Below are positions 17,087-27,501 of a DNA stretch of 64,000 bases, in pieces. Source of the DNA: Streptomyces sp. NBC_00344 (GTDB lineage Bacteria > Actinomycetota > Actinomycetes > Streptomycetales > Streptomycetaceae); assembly GCF_036088315.1 (NCBI RefSeq), contig NZ_CP107996.1, positions 3,490,501 through 3,554,500 on the forward strand, written 5' to 3'. How positions within the stretch are numbered: position 1 is the first letter of the stretch; every line of letters begins with the position of its first letter. The position numbers and the translations under genes are program-made. The notes beneath the pieces were generated by a model. That model made no database searches. It was not told the origin of the DNA and worked only from the letters and a program-made list of their open reading frames with translations.

Positions 17087-17146
17087 GGAAGGAGATTGGC
17101 CCGTAAAACCCGCTCTGAAACTCCCTGTCCGCTGCCGGACCCGTGC

Positions 17147-18043
17147 TCAGGACCAGTCGGCCGCAGCTCGCAGCAGCCACTCCTGCGCCCGGGCTATGTG
17201 CGCGAGCGCGAGGGTGCCGCTCCGCACAGCCAGAAAATAGGTACGCAGCGGCGGGACCGGAGGGTCCAGCAGGGCCACCACCTCGCCCCGTTCCAGCGCG
17301 TCCTCGCACAGATACCGGGGCAGTACCGCGAGACCTGCACCTGCCACCACGGCCTGCTGCACCGCCCGCAGATCGGGGGCGACGACGGTACCCATGGCGG
17401 CAGGACGGGCGTCGAAGACGGCCGCCCAGTACCGCGAGACCAGGGGGAGCGACTCATGGACCTCGACCACCGGCAGCTCCTGCAGTACGGCAGGGCCCTT
17501 CCGGCGCAGCAGCCCAGGCGCTATCCGGGCGGCCCAGCGCGGGGATGCGACCAGGACGTGCTCCTCGTCGCAGAGTGCGGTCGCGGTGAGCAGTCCACCA
17601 CGTGGCCGGGCCGTGGTGATGGCCAGATCGTGGTGCCCGGCTGCCAGGCCGTCCAGAGTCTCCTCCGCGGTACCGAAGGAGACCCGCAGCGAAACCCCCT
17701 GGGGGAGGAGGGCGGTGAGTGCGGGCAGCGCACGTACAGCGGTGAATTCCGGAGGCCCCGCCAGATGCAGAGTGCGGGCGCCGGCCTCCTCATCGAGACC
17801 GCTCTCGGTGATCTCCACCAGGGCGTCCAGGTGTGGTGCCGCGCGATGGGCGAGTTCGTCCCCGATGGTGGTCGGGGTGACACCGCGGGCCTGGCGCAGA
17901 AAGAGAGGACGGCCCAACTGCCGTTCCAACGTGCGTATCTGGCTGGTCACCGCAGGCTGGGACAGCCCGAGAAGTGCGGCGGCACGGGTGAACGACCCGG
18001 CCCGGTGTACCGCCACGAAGGTACGCAGCAGGGCGAGATCCAT
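17147..18043 (-). CDS. LysR-family transcriptional regulator
   Basis: A 298-residue LysR protein. The N-terminal winged helix-turn-helix is clear (MDLALLRTFVAVHRAGSFTRAAALLGLSQPAVTSQI), followed by the linker helix and a two-lobe co-inducer domain from about residue 90. The start at 18043 has GGGAGGG at good spacing. It is preceded by a hairpin and the gamma-lyase gene on the same strand, and followed by the Nudix gene; the target may be itself or a neighbour, but no divergent gene shares its promoter, which is the usual LysR arrangement. Confidence 0.93.
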   Translation of the reverse strand: MDLALLRTFVAVHRAGSFTRAAALLGLSQPAVTSQIRTLERQLGRPLFLRQARGVTPTTIGDELAHRAAPHLDALVEITESGLDEEAGARTLHLAGPPEFTAVRALPALTALLPQGVSLRVSFGTAEETLDGLAAGHHDLAITTARPRGGLLTATALCDEEHVLVASPRWAARIAPGLLRRKGPAVLQELPVVEVHESLPLVSRYWAAVFDARPAAMGTVVAPDLRAVQQAVVAGAGLAVLPRYLCEDALERGEVVALLDPPVPPLRTYFLAVRSGTLALAHIARAQEWLLRAAADWS

Positions 18044-18191
18044 GCCGTGCCCTCCCGTCCTGACTGATGCGAAGACGCCTTCGGCTGTGCCCAACTATAA
18101 ATATGTCGATAGGTCTCTGTCGCTACTGTGATTGGACACTGACGCAGAGTCAACTAGCCTTGTTTTGTCGGTTCTCCGCGCGTGGAACCGA

Positions 18192-18228
18192 GACGGTCCG
18201 AGCCATGAGGGGGGAGGCTCGGACCGTC
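18192..18228. terminator. Hairpin between gamma-lyase-type and LysR genes
   Basis: GACGGTCCGAGCC (18192-18204) pairs perfectly over 13 bp with GGCTCGGACCGTC (18216-18228), loop 11 bases. It is upstream of the LysR gene and 17 bases beyond the stop of the gamma-lyase gene, so it most likely ends the gamma-lyase transcript. Confidence 0.8.
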
Positions 18229-18245
18229 CGTTGTGCGTAGTGGGT

Positions 18246-19388
18246 TTACTGCGGTACGGCCACTTCCAGCGCTCTCAGCACATCGCGCACCAGGTCCTCG
18301 GTGTCCTCGCAGCCGGCCGAGAATCGGATGAAGCCCTCCGGTACGTTGTCCCCGCCCCAGCGTCCGCGCCGTTCCGCAGTGGAGCGTACGCCGCCGAAGC
18401 TGGTCGCGTCGTCAACCAGTCGGAGCGTATCGAGGAAGCGCTCGGCGGCGTCACGGTCGGGCAGAGTGAAGGAGACCACGCAGCCGAAGCGGCGCATCTG
18501 GCTCGCCGCGATCCGGTGTGCGGGGTCGCCCGGCAGCCCGGGATGGCGCAGACCGGAGATCCCCGGCCTGCCGCTCAAAGCCCCGGCGACTGCGAGGGCA
18601 TTCGCGGACTGCCGGTCGCCCCGCAACTGGATGGTGGCGAGCGAACGGTGTGCCAGCCAGGCCTCCATCGGCCCTGGGATCGCTCCGACGACCTTGCGCC
18701 ACGTCCTCACCCGCGCGGCGAGTTCCGCATTCCGGCAGGTCACATAGCCGAGCAGAATGTCGCCGTGGCCGGTGAGCCCCTTGGTTCCGCTGGCCACCGC
18801 GAAGTCGGCTCCGAGTTCCAGAGGCCGCTGTCCGAGCGGCGTCGCCAGGGTGTTGTCGACGGCGACCAGTGCGCCGTCGGCGTGTGCGGCCGCCACCAGC
18901 CGGCGCACATCGCAGACATCGAGCCCCGGGTTGGACGGGGTTTCGAGCCACAGCAGCCGAGCGCCCTTGAGCACATCGAGCTGTGCGTCGCCGCGGGTCG
19001 GCGCGGTGCGCACCTCGACGCCGTACGCCTCCAGTTGTTCACGGACCAGCGGAAGAGCCTGGTAGCCGTCGTCGGGGAGGACAACCGCGTCACCTGCCCG
19101 GGTCTGGGAGAGCAGCACCGCTGAGACGGCGGCCATTCCCGAGGCGAACGTGACCGTGTCGGCCGGCGCTCGGGGAGACTCCAGTTCGCTGACAGCGTCC
19201 TCGAGAAGTGTCCAGGTGGGGTTGGTGTCACGGCCGTAGGTGTACGGCCCCGTGGGCTCGCCCGGCAGGTGGTAGTGGGCCGCGAAGACCGGTCCTGGCA
19301 GGGTCGGTTCGTACTTCACCGGTTCCGGCAGCCCGGCGCGCACTGCCCGTGTGCCGTCTCCGGGCCCCGGGGAACGATCGGTGCTCAT
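18246..19388 (-). CDS. Cystathionine gamma-lyase-like PLP enzyme
   Basis: A 380-residue member of the Cys/Met metabolism PLP family. Signature elements are YTYGRDTNPTWTLLEDAVSELE, the FASGMAAVSAVLL cofactor loop, LLWLETPSNPGLDV, AVDNTLATPLGQRPLELGAD and the PLP-lysine motif VASGTKGLTGHGD. Enzymes of this family cleave or form cystathionine or methionine-type substrates, releasing an ammonia, a thiol and a keto acid. The start at 19388 (MSTDRS) follows GAGGGCC. It starts seven bases after the stop of the upstream holin-like gene, so both are one transcript. Confidence 0.9.
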   Translation of the reverse strand: MSTDRSPGPGDGTRAVRAGLPEPVKYEPTLPGPVFAAHYHLPGEPTGPYTYGRDTNPTWTLLEDAVSELESPRAPADTVTFASGMAAVSAVLLSQTRAGDAVVLPDDGYQALPLVREQLEAYGVEVRTAPTRGDAQLDVLKGARLLWLETPSNPGLDVCDVRRLVAAAHADGALVAVDNTLATPLGQRPLELGADFAVASGTKGLTGHGDILLGYVTCRNAELAARVRTWRKVVGAIPGPMEAWLAHRSLATIQLRGDRQSANALAVAGALSGRPGISGLRHPGLPGDPAHRIAASQMRRFGCVVSFTLPDRDAAERFLDTLRLVDDATSFGGVRSTAERRGRWGGDNVPEGFIRFSAGCEDTEDLVRDVLRALEVAVPQ

Positions 19389-19395
19389 GCGGCCC

Positions 19396-19773
19396 TCAGT
19401 CATCTTCGGGCAGGACGACATTCAGCGCCCACGAGACGATCGAGATGATCAGGCCGCCGAGTACCGCGGTCCAGAAGCCGTCGACATGGAAGGAGAGATC
19501 GAGCTTGCCTGCCAGCCAGGAGGTGAGCAGCAGCATCAAGGCGTTGATCACCAGGGTGATCAGGCCCAAAGTGAGAATGAACAGCGGGAAGGAGATCACC
19601 TTCACGATCGGCTTGACGACGAAGTTCACCAGGCCGAAGACGATCGCGACAATGATCAGGGTAATGGTCTTGCGAGCAGTGGAGTCGCCACCCAGGGTGA
19701 TGTCCTGGAGCAGCCAGATGGCCACGAACAGGGCCGCCGCGTTGGCGACCGTCTTGACTACGAAATTCTTCAT
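19396..19773 (-). CDS. Four-helix membrane protein of the phage holin 4-2 superfamily family
   Basis: A 125-residue protein that is almost wholly hydrophobic, with four membrane helices and the conserved NFVVKPIVKVISFPLFILTLGL core of the small holin-4-2-like family. In actinomycetes these are chromosomal housekeeping proteins with no phage around; the holin name is historical. Co-transcribed with the gamma-lyase gene. Confidence 0.88.
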   Translation of the reverse strand: MKNFVVKTVANAAALFVAIWLLQDITLGGDSTARKTITLIIVAIVFGLVNFVVKPIVKVISFPLFILTLGLITLVINALMLLLTSWLAGKLDLSFHVDGFWTAVLGGLIISIVSWALNVVLPEDD

Positions 19774-19824
19774 GTGTCTGATCGTGGCAGACGTGATCGG
19801 GACGAGTGCAGGGGCTGACAGGCG

Positions 19825-20142
19825 ATGAAATCATTCCGGCTGGATGAACTGGAGGCGGAGCGCGCTGCCAACGACGGCGCGTATCTGCAGTTCCTGCGCG
19901 AACGGAACATGTCGGTCGGTCTCTACGCGCTGGACGCCGGGGAGAGCGACCGCCAGCAGCCGCACGGTCAGGACGAGGTCTATTTCGTCGTCAGCGGCCG
20001 CGCTTCGATCACCGTAGGGACCGAGACGACCGAGGTCGCACGAGGTGGCGTGGTGTACGTGCCGGCCGGAGTGCCCCATAAGTTCCACCACATCTCGGAG
20101 GATCTGCGCGTGCTCGTGGTCTTCTCTCCGCCCGAGAGCTGA
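19825..20142 (+). CDS. Small cupin-domain protein
   Basis: A 105-residue single-domain cupin. The first cupin motif lies at QQPHGQDEVYFVVSGRA (His and Glu metal ligands) and the second at VVYVPAGVPHKFHHI. Small cupins bind a metal ion and act as isomerases, dioxygenases or sensors; the specific role is unknown. It is divergent from the holin-like gene with 51 bp between starts. Confidence 0.88.
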   Translation: MKSFRLDELEAERAANDGAYLQFLRERNMSVGLYALDAGESDRQQPHGQDEVYFVVSGRASITVGTETTEVARGGVVYVPAGVPHKFHHISEDLRVLVVFSPPES

Positions 20143-20324
20143 CGTCCGTGATGCCCCGGATCCCCGACTGCGGCTCCCTGGTCCCGTAGGGGACGGGTCA
20201 GGGGAGTTCAAGGGATGCGGGCCCCCACCGGCGCTCTCCGCGCCCGTAGCATCGGGAGCAGGACATCCGGAGCAGCCGGAGGGGCCGAAGCAGGACCATA
20301 CGGATCCAGGAAGAGGTAACGGCG

Positions 20325-20543
20325 ATGGCGGTGCGGGAGATCTTCGCGGGAATGCCGTGGTGGGTGAAGTGGGTCGCGGTGCCCGTTGTCGCGCTGGTGG
20401 TGTTCGGCGGGCTCATTGCGACGGTGGTCGGATTCGTGATCGGTCTGCTCTTCAAGCTGCTGGTCTTTGTCGCCATCGTGGGCGGACTCATCTACGTCGT
20501 GCGGAAGTTCACTTCTTCGTCGTCCTCGCGGAGCGACTGGTGA
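20325..20543 (+). CDS. Small two-helix membrane protein (DUF5326-like)
   Basis: A 72-residue protein with two hydrophobic helices (about residues 12-34 and 38-58) and a Ser-rich cytoplasmic tail. A good ribosome site (GGAAGAGG) precedes the ATG. It matches a small family common in Streptomyces that I recall as DUF5326. Function unknown. The 182-bp gap before it shows nothing else. Confidence 0.75.
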   Translation: MAVREIFAGMPWWVKWVAVPVVALVVFGGLIATVVGFVIGLLFKLLVFVAIVGGLIYVVRKFTSSSSSRSDW

Positions 20544-20623
20544 TCGTACTTCCCGGCGGCCGCCTGCCCGGCTGAGGGGACGTACCGGGCCGGCCCGCGA
20601 AGCCTCGGTCCACTGTTCCGGCG

Positions 20624-21378
20624 CTGACCGGCTCGGTGCAGAGGGCGCTCGGTCTGCTGCACGCAGCGAGCGCCCATCCCGGCGTAACGCCGGCCGGTCA
20701 CCCGGCGCGAGCAAGAGGACATCCGCTTCCCTCTGGCTGCGTCAGCTGAGCACGCGCTGCCGCCGTGGGTGCCCGCTGCCCCGTGCCCGCGCAGAGAGGC
20801 GGGCGTGCTCCTGGTCGGCTCCGCTGCTGAGCGGCCGGCCTCCGGCGGATCCGTCCCCGGCCATCGCGCCACGCTGGCGGAATCATTGATTTGCCGGCCG
20901 GACCGGGTCGGCGCCGCGGTCTGGTTTCGCGTTCTGTCGCGGGGGTGAGATCGAACGCATAGCGGCTGCCGGCACCCGGGCGGCGACCGCCGCCGAGGAG
21001 CCGGCGGACTTCCGGGAAACGGTCATGCTCATGCGCCGGCCGTGCTGTCGGGTGGACTCGACGAGGCTTCCCGTAAAGATCATCCGGACCGCCGTCCGGC
21101 CCGCCCGCCGACCCTTTATCCGGTGTGTGACCGGGGCGTCCTGCTGCGGCGTCCTGCCGCGGCGGAGTGTGGGCAACCGATGCTGGAACCCCTCCGGAAC
21201 ACCAGGAGTACCTCCCCGGTACTGCGCCACCATCGCGACCGCGGTCGGTCCGGGCGCTGCCCGCGTGGCCATTTCCAGACTGGTGGACCGGAAAGAACAG
21301 TTGCGGACGGTAGTCGAACAGTTACGGTCCGAGGTCGCAGCCTTGCTTCATTCCTTAGTGTTCTCTATCAGTAACTGA
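20624..21378 (+). pseudogene. ssgR: Frameshifted ssgR (IclR-type activator of ssgA) pseudogene
   Basis: Pieces that together read as one IclR-family regulator lie in order but in different frames. They are: LTGSVQRALGLLHAASAHPG (from 20624, N-terminal helix-turn-helix, ends at a stop 20747-20749); REAGVLLVGSAAERPASGG with a later GAAVWFRVLSRG (from 20793, stop at 20946-20948); GEIERIAAAG...EEPADFRET (from 20944); GGLDEASRKDHPDRRPARPP...GVLLRRPAAAE (from about 21021); HQEYLPGT (from 21200); and VAISRL...LRSEVAALLHSLVFSISN ending at TGA 21376-21378. At least five frame changes are needed and no start codon precedes the first piece. The position directly before ssgA is that of ssgR in S. coelicolor. 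Not explained by one sequencing slip. Confidence 0.85.
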
Positions 21379-21492
21379 AATCTCACTCCTTGTTATCCGC
21401 TACCGCTTACAGCACGATTGCGTCAAGAGGGTTCGGGGGAGCAGTCCCGGCCATCTCGTGATCCAACACGGCGTCTACTGCGGGGTAGGGAC

Positions 21493-21927
21493 ATGCGCGA
21501 ATTGGTCCAGGCAGAGGTCATGATGAGCTTTCTCGTCTCCGAGGAGCTGTCCTTCCGTATCCCGGTGGAACTCCGCTACGACGTGACGGATCCCTTTGCG
21601 ATCCGGATGACTTTCCATCTGCCCGGAGACGCCCCGGTGACCTGGACGTTCAGTCGTGAGTTGCTTCTCGACGGCATCAACGCCCCGACCGGTGAAGGCG
21701 ATGTGCACATCTCACCCAGCGAGCCGTCCGGTCTCTGCGACACCCACATCCGGCTTCAGGTCGGCGTCGACTGCGCGCTGTTCCGGGCCGGCAGCGCTCC
21801 GTTGATCGCCTTCCTCGACCGCACCGACAAGCTCGTCCCCCTGGGAGAGGAGTGCAGCCTGGGCGACTTCGACGGAAGCCTCGATGACGCGCTCGGCCGG
21901 ATCCTGGCCGAGGAGAACGCCGGGTAG
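21493..21927 (+). CDS. ssgA: Sporulation and cell-division activator SsgA
   Basis: A 144-residue SsgA-like protein (SALP). Conserved stretches are MSFLVSEELSFRIPVELRYDV, the FAIRMTFHLPGDAPVTWTF core, the RELLLDGINAPTGEGDVHISP segment and the end LDDALGRILAEENAG. SsgA stimulates septation and controls where spore septa and cell-wall growth occur in Streptomyces hyphae. The ATG at 21493 has a GGGGTAGGGA ribosome site. Its usual activator gene ssgR is a pseudogene immediately upstream, so its control here must rest on other regulators. Confidence 0.94.
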   Translation: MRELVQAEVMMSFLVSEELSFRIPVELRYDVTDPFAIRMTFHLPGDAPVTWTFSRELLLDGINAPTGEGDVHISPSEPSGLCDTHIRLQVGVDCALFRAGSAPLIAFLDRTDKLVPLGEECSLGDFDGSLDDALGRILAEENAG

Positions 21928-21943
21928 GAGGAGTCCCGGGGAG

Positions 21944-23266
21944 TCACCGCTTTCGGCGACGGCCGCTGCCGGTCCTGCCGCGGCGGGCGGGCAACGGTTC
22001 GCCCGCGCCCGGTCGGTCGGCTGCCACCACCAGTGCGGCGAGCGCCGTGGTCACCGGCACCGACGCGACCAGGCCGATCGAGCCGACCAGGGTCCGTACG
22101 ATCTCCTGTGCCACCAGCTCGGCGTTGGCCACCGCACCCACACCGCTCTGCGCGATGGAGAACAAGAGCAGCAGGGGAAGCGCGGCACCCGCGTATGCCA
22201 GGACGAGCGTGTTCACCACGGACGCGATGTGGTCACGGCCGATCCGGATGGCCGCCCGGTAGAGCTCTCGTGCCTTCATGCCGGGATCCGCCTGGTGCAA
22301 CTCCCAGACGGCCGAGGTCTGGGTGACCGTCACATCGTCGAGCACGCCGAGCGAACCGATGATGACGCTGGCCAGCAGCAGCCCGCTCATATCCAGGTGC
22401 GGATACAGACCGTGGATGAGGCCGGTGCTGTCGTCGGTGTTGCCGGAAAGGCTCGCCCAGCCGATGAACAGTGAACCGAGCAGCCCGATCAACAGCAGTG
22501 AGATCAGCGTTCCGATGACGGCGACCGAGGTTCGGGCGGTCAGCCCATGGCAGGTGTAGAGCGCGATCAGCATGATCGCGCCGGCTCCCACCACCGCCAC
22601 GATCAGCGGATTCGAACCGTGCAGGATGGCGGGGAGGATGAACAGTGTCAGTACGGCGAAACTGACAACCAGCGCGATCAGCGCCATCACTCCGCGCATC
22701 CTGCCCACGACGACCACCACCAGGGCGAAGATCCCGGCCAGCAGGGCCATCGGGAACGTCCGGTCCACATCGGAGACCGAGTACTGCAGATCGCGCGGTG
22801 CGTCGGGGGCGTAGGCCACCACCACACCCTGTCCCCGGTGCAACTGCCGTGGTGCGTCGGGCTGGACGAGCTCGGTGAAGACACGGCCCCTGTCCTTGCC
22901 GCTCTGCACCTCGACCCTTGCCCTTCTGCACTCGCCCGACTCCTTGCCCGGCCTTCCGGCGGTGGTGGAACCGCCGGCCGCCTGGGACTGGCTGCCGTGC
23001 ACGTCCTTGCAGTCCACCGCGGTGACGTCCACCACCGTGCCCTGCTGCGTCTGCCGGTCGAAGCCCACACCGGTGCGTGCGTGCGGGGGTGCCCCGCCGG
23101 GCCAGAGCACCACGAGACCGGCGATCACCGCTGCGGAGAAGGGAATCAGCACGGCCGCGATGATCTTGTGCAGATGCCTCGACACCGGTGCCGCCGGCCC
23201 ATGGCTGTGGGAATGGCCATGGGCATGGCCGGGTGCGTGAGGCTGCTCAGTACGGGACGAGGTCAC
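21944..23266 (-). CDS. YibE/F-family membrane protein with His-rich N-terminus
   Basis: A 440-residue membrane protein of the YibE/F family with about eight helices. The N-terminus carries HAHGHSHSHG near residue 15 before the first helix, followed by an extracellular loop with a Cys pair (VDCKDVHGSQ ... ECRRARVEV) and then the family core VVVVVGRMRGVMALIALVVSF and SLGVLDDVTVTQTSAVWEL. Function of the family is unknown; a His-rich tail suggests metal binding. GTG 23266 is chosen as the start since the reading before it overlaps regulatory sequence of thiC. It converges on ssgA with 16 bp between stops. Confidence 0.85.
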   Translation of the reverse strand: MTSSRTEQPHAPGHAHGHSHSHGPAAPVSRHLHKIIAAVLIPFSAAVIAGLVVLWPGGAPPHARTGVGFDRQTQQGTVVDVTAVDCKDVHGSQSQAAGGSTTAGRPGKESGECRRARVEVQSGKDRGRVFTELVQPDAPRQLHRGQGVVVAYAPDAPRDLQYSVSDVDRTFPMALLAGIFALVVVVVGRMRGVMALIALVVSFAVLTLFILPAILHGSNPLIVAVVGAGAIMLIALYTCHGLTARTSVAVIGTLISLLLIGLLGSLFIGWASLSGNTDDSTGLIHGLYPHLDMSGLLLASVIIGSLGVLDDVTVTQTSAVWELHQADPGMKARELYRAAIRIGRDHIASVVNTLVLAYAGAALPLLLLFSIAQSGVGAVANAELVAQEIVRTLVGSIGLVASVPVTTALAALVVAADRPGAGEPLPARRGRTGSGRRRKR

Positions 23267-23344
23267 CGCCAGATCATGGCAAGAACGGTGGGGCCCTCTG
23301 TTCAGCGCGCCCGGATGGGCGCTAGCGTGGGGGCACCTTTGCAC

Positions 23345-25229
<1,885 letters not shown>

Positions 25230-25239
25230 GAGAGCCCAC

Positions 25240-25256
25240 CGGGCGTACCACGCCCG
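25240..25256 (+). terminator. Small hairpin after thiC
   Basis: CGGGCGT (25240-25246) pairs with ACGCCCG (25250-25256), three-base loop, ten bases after the thiC stop. Confidence 0.45.
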
Positions 25257-25285
25257 ACGGCGGAACCCGGCGCCGGCCGGACGAC

Positions 25286-26110
25286 TCAGTCCGGCTGGTG
25301 GTCGGGGCCGCCGAAGTCGGGGCTGGTGAAGTCGGGGCTGGTGAAGCTGGGGCGCTGGAGATCGTCACCGTCGTCCGGACTGGCGTAGTCGGGTCTGCTG
25401 TAGCCCAGGTGGGGGATACGGCCAGCGGAACGGTAGGGAACGGGGGCGGCGGGATCCGTGCTCGGATCGGCCAGCGCATCGCACAGGAACGGAACGATGC
25501 CGCGTTCCAGCAAAGCGTGCCGCCAGGCGTCCCGGGCACGGGCGACTTCGTCGGAGAGTTCGCCACCTCCCTCTGCCTGCACGGCGTGTACCTCGGTCGA
25601 ACCGTTGCGAAGAGCCGCGAGGAGCAGACCGATCGCAGCGACCAGAATGGCCGCCGCGGTCAGCGCGCCGAAGAACCAGCCTGCGGTGAGCATGGTGTCG
25701 GCGAATGCGGGAGGTGGGCTCAGGGCCTTGAGTATGTAGCCGACCAGCAGGAAGATCGCGGCCGCGGTGGCCGCGAGGACGGGTGCCAGGACGGCGACGA
25801 CCGCCGCGAGACCGGCGCCCGTGGTGTCGACGGGCTCTTCGGCTGCCGGAGCGAGGACGGAAGCACGTGCCGAAGCGGCAGCGGGCGCCCGCAGTTCCTC
25901 GCGGACTTTCACGAAGTGCTCGTACTCGGTCGTCGCCGCCGCGGTGACCAGGACGTCCGCGTTCAGCACCATGGTGCGCAGCTGTTCGGTGTTGAGCCGT
26001 CGGCCGACGTCGGCCAGCTCCGGGCGGTCGTGCGCGGTGCGCAGTGCGTCGTCGAGAAGGCGCTCGAATTCCGGGCGGTCCTCGATCAGCAGGTGCGAAG
26101 CGCTGTTCAT
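25286..26110 (-). CDS. Two-helix membrane protein of unknown function
   Basis: A 274-residue protein with a soluble N-terminal part of about 110 residues (Glu/Asp/Leu rich, possibly helical), two strong membrane helices near residues 112-135 and 150-172, and a Pro/Asp/Ser-rich C-terminal tail with repeated SPDF/SPDY-type units (about residues 240-274). ATG 26110 has a GGGGGA ribosome site; ATG 26116 is also in frame. It converges on thiC. I recognise no domain. Confidence 0.7.
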   Translation of the reverse strand: MNSASHLLIEDRPEFERLLDDALRTAHDRPELADVGRRLNTEQLRTMVLNADVLVTAAATTEYEHFVKVREELRAPAAASARASVLAPAAEEPVDTTGAGLAAVVAVLAPVLAATAAAIFLLVGYILKALSPPPAFADTMLTAGWFFGALTAAAILVAAIGLLLAALRNGSTEVHAVQAEGGGELSDEVARARDAWRHALLERGIVPFLCDALADPSTDPAAPVPYRSAGRIPHLGYSRPDYASPDDGDDLQRPSFTSPDFTSPDFGGPDHQPD

Positions 26111-26265
26111 GTGCATCCCCCGATGCTCCGTAAGGCCGGCACACCCGCCTTGTCGCGGGCGATGGGGCGGAAACGGAGGAGAGCCTGCTACGGATATCCC
26201 GATGGTAGAGCGGTTACGGCACGCGGTGACAGAGGGTTTCCGTAAATCGCATATCCACCTGGCAG

Positions 26266-27330
26266 TCAGCCGCGCAGCGGAAGCCGCACAACAAGCAGCT
26301 TTCCGTCCATGGTCACGCCGCCGTCCATGGCGATGGCCAGGCCGTCCGCGTACACATGAGGTCCTTCGATGACGGTGCGCGGTCCGTCCGCGCCGTCCTC
26401 GGTGCCGACCTCGCCCAGCAGGTAGGGAATGGGGCTGTGCCCGTGCACGACATGACGGCCGCCGAAGACTCCGAGGAGCTCCTGCACGGCTTGCGGCCCG
26501 CTCTCGTCCCTGAAGGCGAAGCGCTTGGTGAATTTCCGGAAGAGGTCCCAGCACTCGTCGGCGTCGTTACGGGTGAGCGTCTCGCGGACGGTGTCGTTGA
26601 CGGCTTCGAGCGAGTCGCCGTAGTCGAGGTACGCGGTGGTGTCGGAGTGCATCAGGAGGTGGTCGTCCTCCAGCTCGATGGCGTCGAGCCGGGACATCCA
26701 CTGCAGATGCACGTCCTGCAGCCGGTCCATGTCGGCCTTCTGGCCACCGTTGAGCAGCCACGCCGCCTGGAAGGTCGCGGTACCCGCACCGGAGTTGACC
26801 GGGGTGTCACCGAAGCGTTTGGCGCCGAGCAGCAGCAGTTCGTGATTGCCCATCAGGGCCTTGCAGTAGCCGCCGGCGGCAGCGGCCTCCGCGGAGAGCC
26901 GCATGACGAGGTCGATGACCCCGATGCCGTCCGGGCCGCGGTCGGTGAAGTCGCCGAGGAACCAGAGGCGGGCGTTGCCCGCTGTCCAACTGGCGTCGTC
27001 GTCGATGAGTCCCTGGGCGCGCAAAGCGGCCAACAGTTCGTCGAGGTAACCATGGACGTCACCGACGACGAAGAGCGGGCCGAGGCCGCCCTCGCTCTCG
27101 GCGGCGGCTTCGGGTCCCGTCCTGACGACCACCGTGTCGCCGGGCCCGCCGTGACCGATGACGGGAAGATCCCGCTGGGTCGGCGTGTAGCCGTCCGGCT
27201 CTTCACCGGAGGAATACGGGGACCCCTGCTCGGTGTCGTGCGCGCGCTCGGGCGCGGGCAGCGGCGGTACGCGGAATTCCCGCACTGTCGCCGTCCGCAT
27301 CGCGGGTTCCAGACCGGCCCCCTGAGTCAT
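26266..27330 (-). CDS. Metallophosphoesterase (calcineurin-like phosphatase)
   Basis: A 354-residue protein with an N-terminal disordered region (about 1-95) and a calcineurin-like phosphatase core from about residue 100. Metal-binding motifs are VVGDVHGYLDE (D-x-H), LGDFTDRGPDG (GD-x-x-DRG) and ALMGNHELLLL (GNHE), with the final HGHSPIPYL His motif. Related bacterial proteins are Ser/Thr-type phosphatases or Ap4A-type hydrolases; which applies cannot be read here. The start at 27330 has a GGAGGGG ribosome site. Confidence 0.9.
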   Translation of the reverse strand: MTQGAGLEPAMRTATVREFRVPPLPAPERAHDTEQGSPYSSGEEPDGYTPTQRDLPVIGHGGPGDTVVVRTGPEAAAESEGGLGPLFVVGDVHGYLDELLAALRAQGLIDDDASWTAGNARLWFLGDFTDRGPDGIGVIDLVMRLSAEAAAAGGYCKALMGNHELLLLGAKRFGDTPVNSGAGTATFQAAWLLNGGQKADMDRLQDVHLQWMSRLDAIELEDDHLLMHSDTTAYLDYGDSLEAVNDTVRETLTRNDADECWDLFRKFTKRFAFRDESGPQAVQELLGVFGGRHVVHGHSPIPYLLGEVGTEDGADGPRTVIEGPHVYADGLAIAMDGGVTMDGKLLVVRLPLRG

Positions 27331-27501
27331 CGACCCCTCCACCACCGTCGCGCGCCGTGCACCGGTCGGACCTGCCTGGTCGGGGGGTCCGCGGTGTCGT
27401 CCGCCCATCATAGGAATGCGACTCGCCCTGTGTGACGCACCAGGGGTGCTGAATCCGGGTGCTCCTGCGTTTCGCCGACCTTTTTATACCTAATGGGATG
27501 A

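Noticed and set aside
19396..19773. Phage holin as a sign of a prophage
   Set aside because: The four-helix family is chromosomal in actinomycetes and no phage genes are adjacent.
26196..26230. Stretch resembling a tRNA D arm (GATGGTAGAGCGGTTA)
   Set aside because: No T arm, acceptor pairing or anticodon stem around it; chance similarity.
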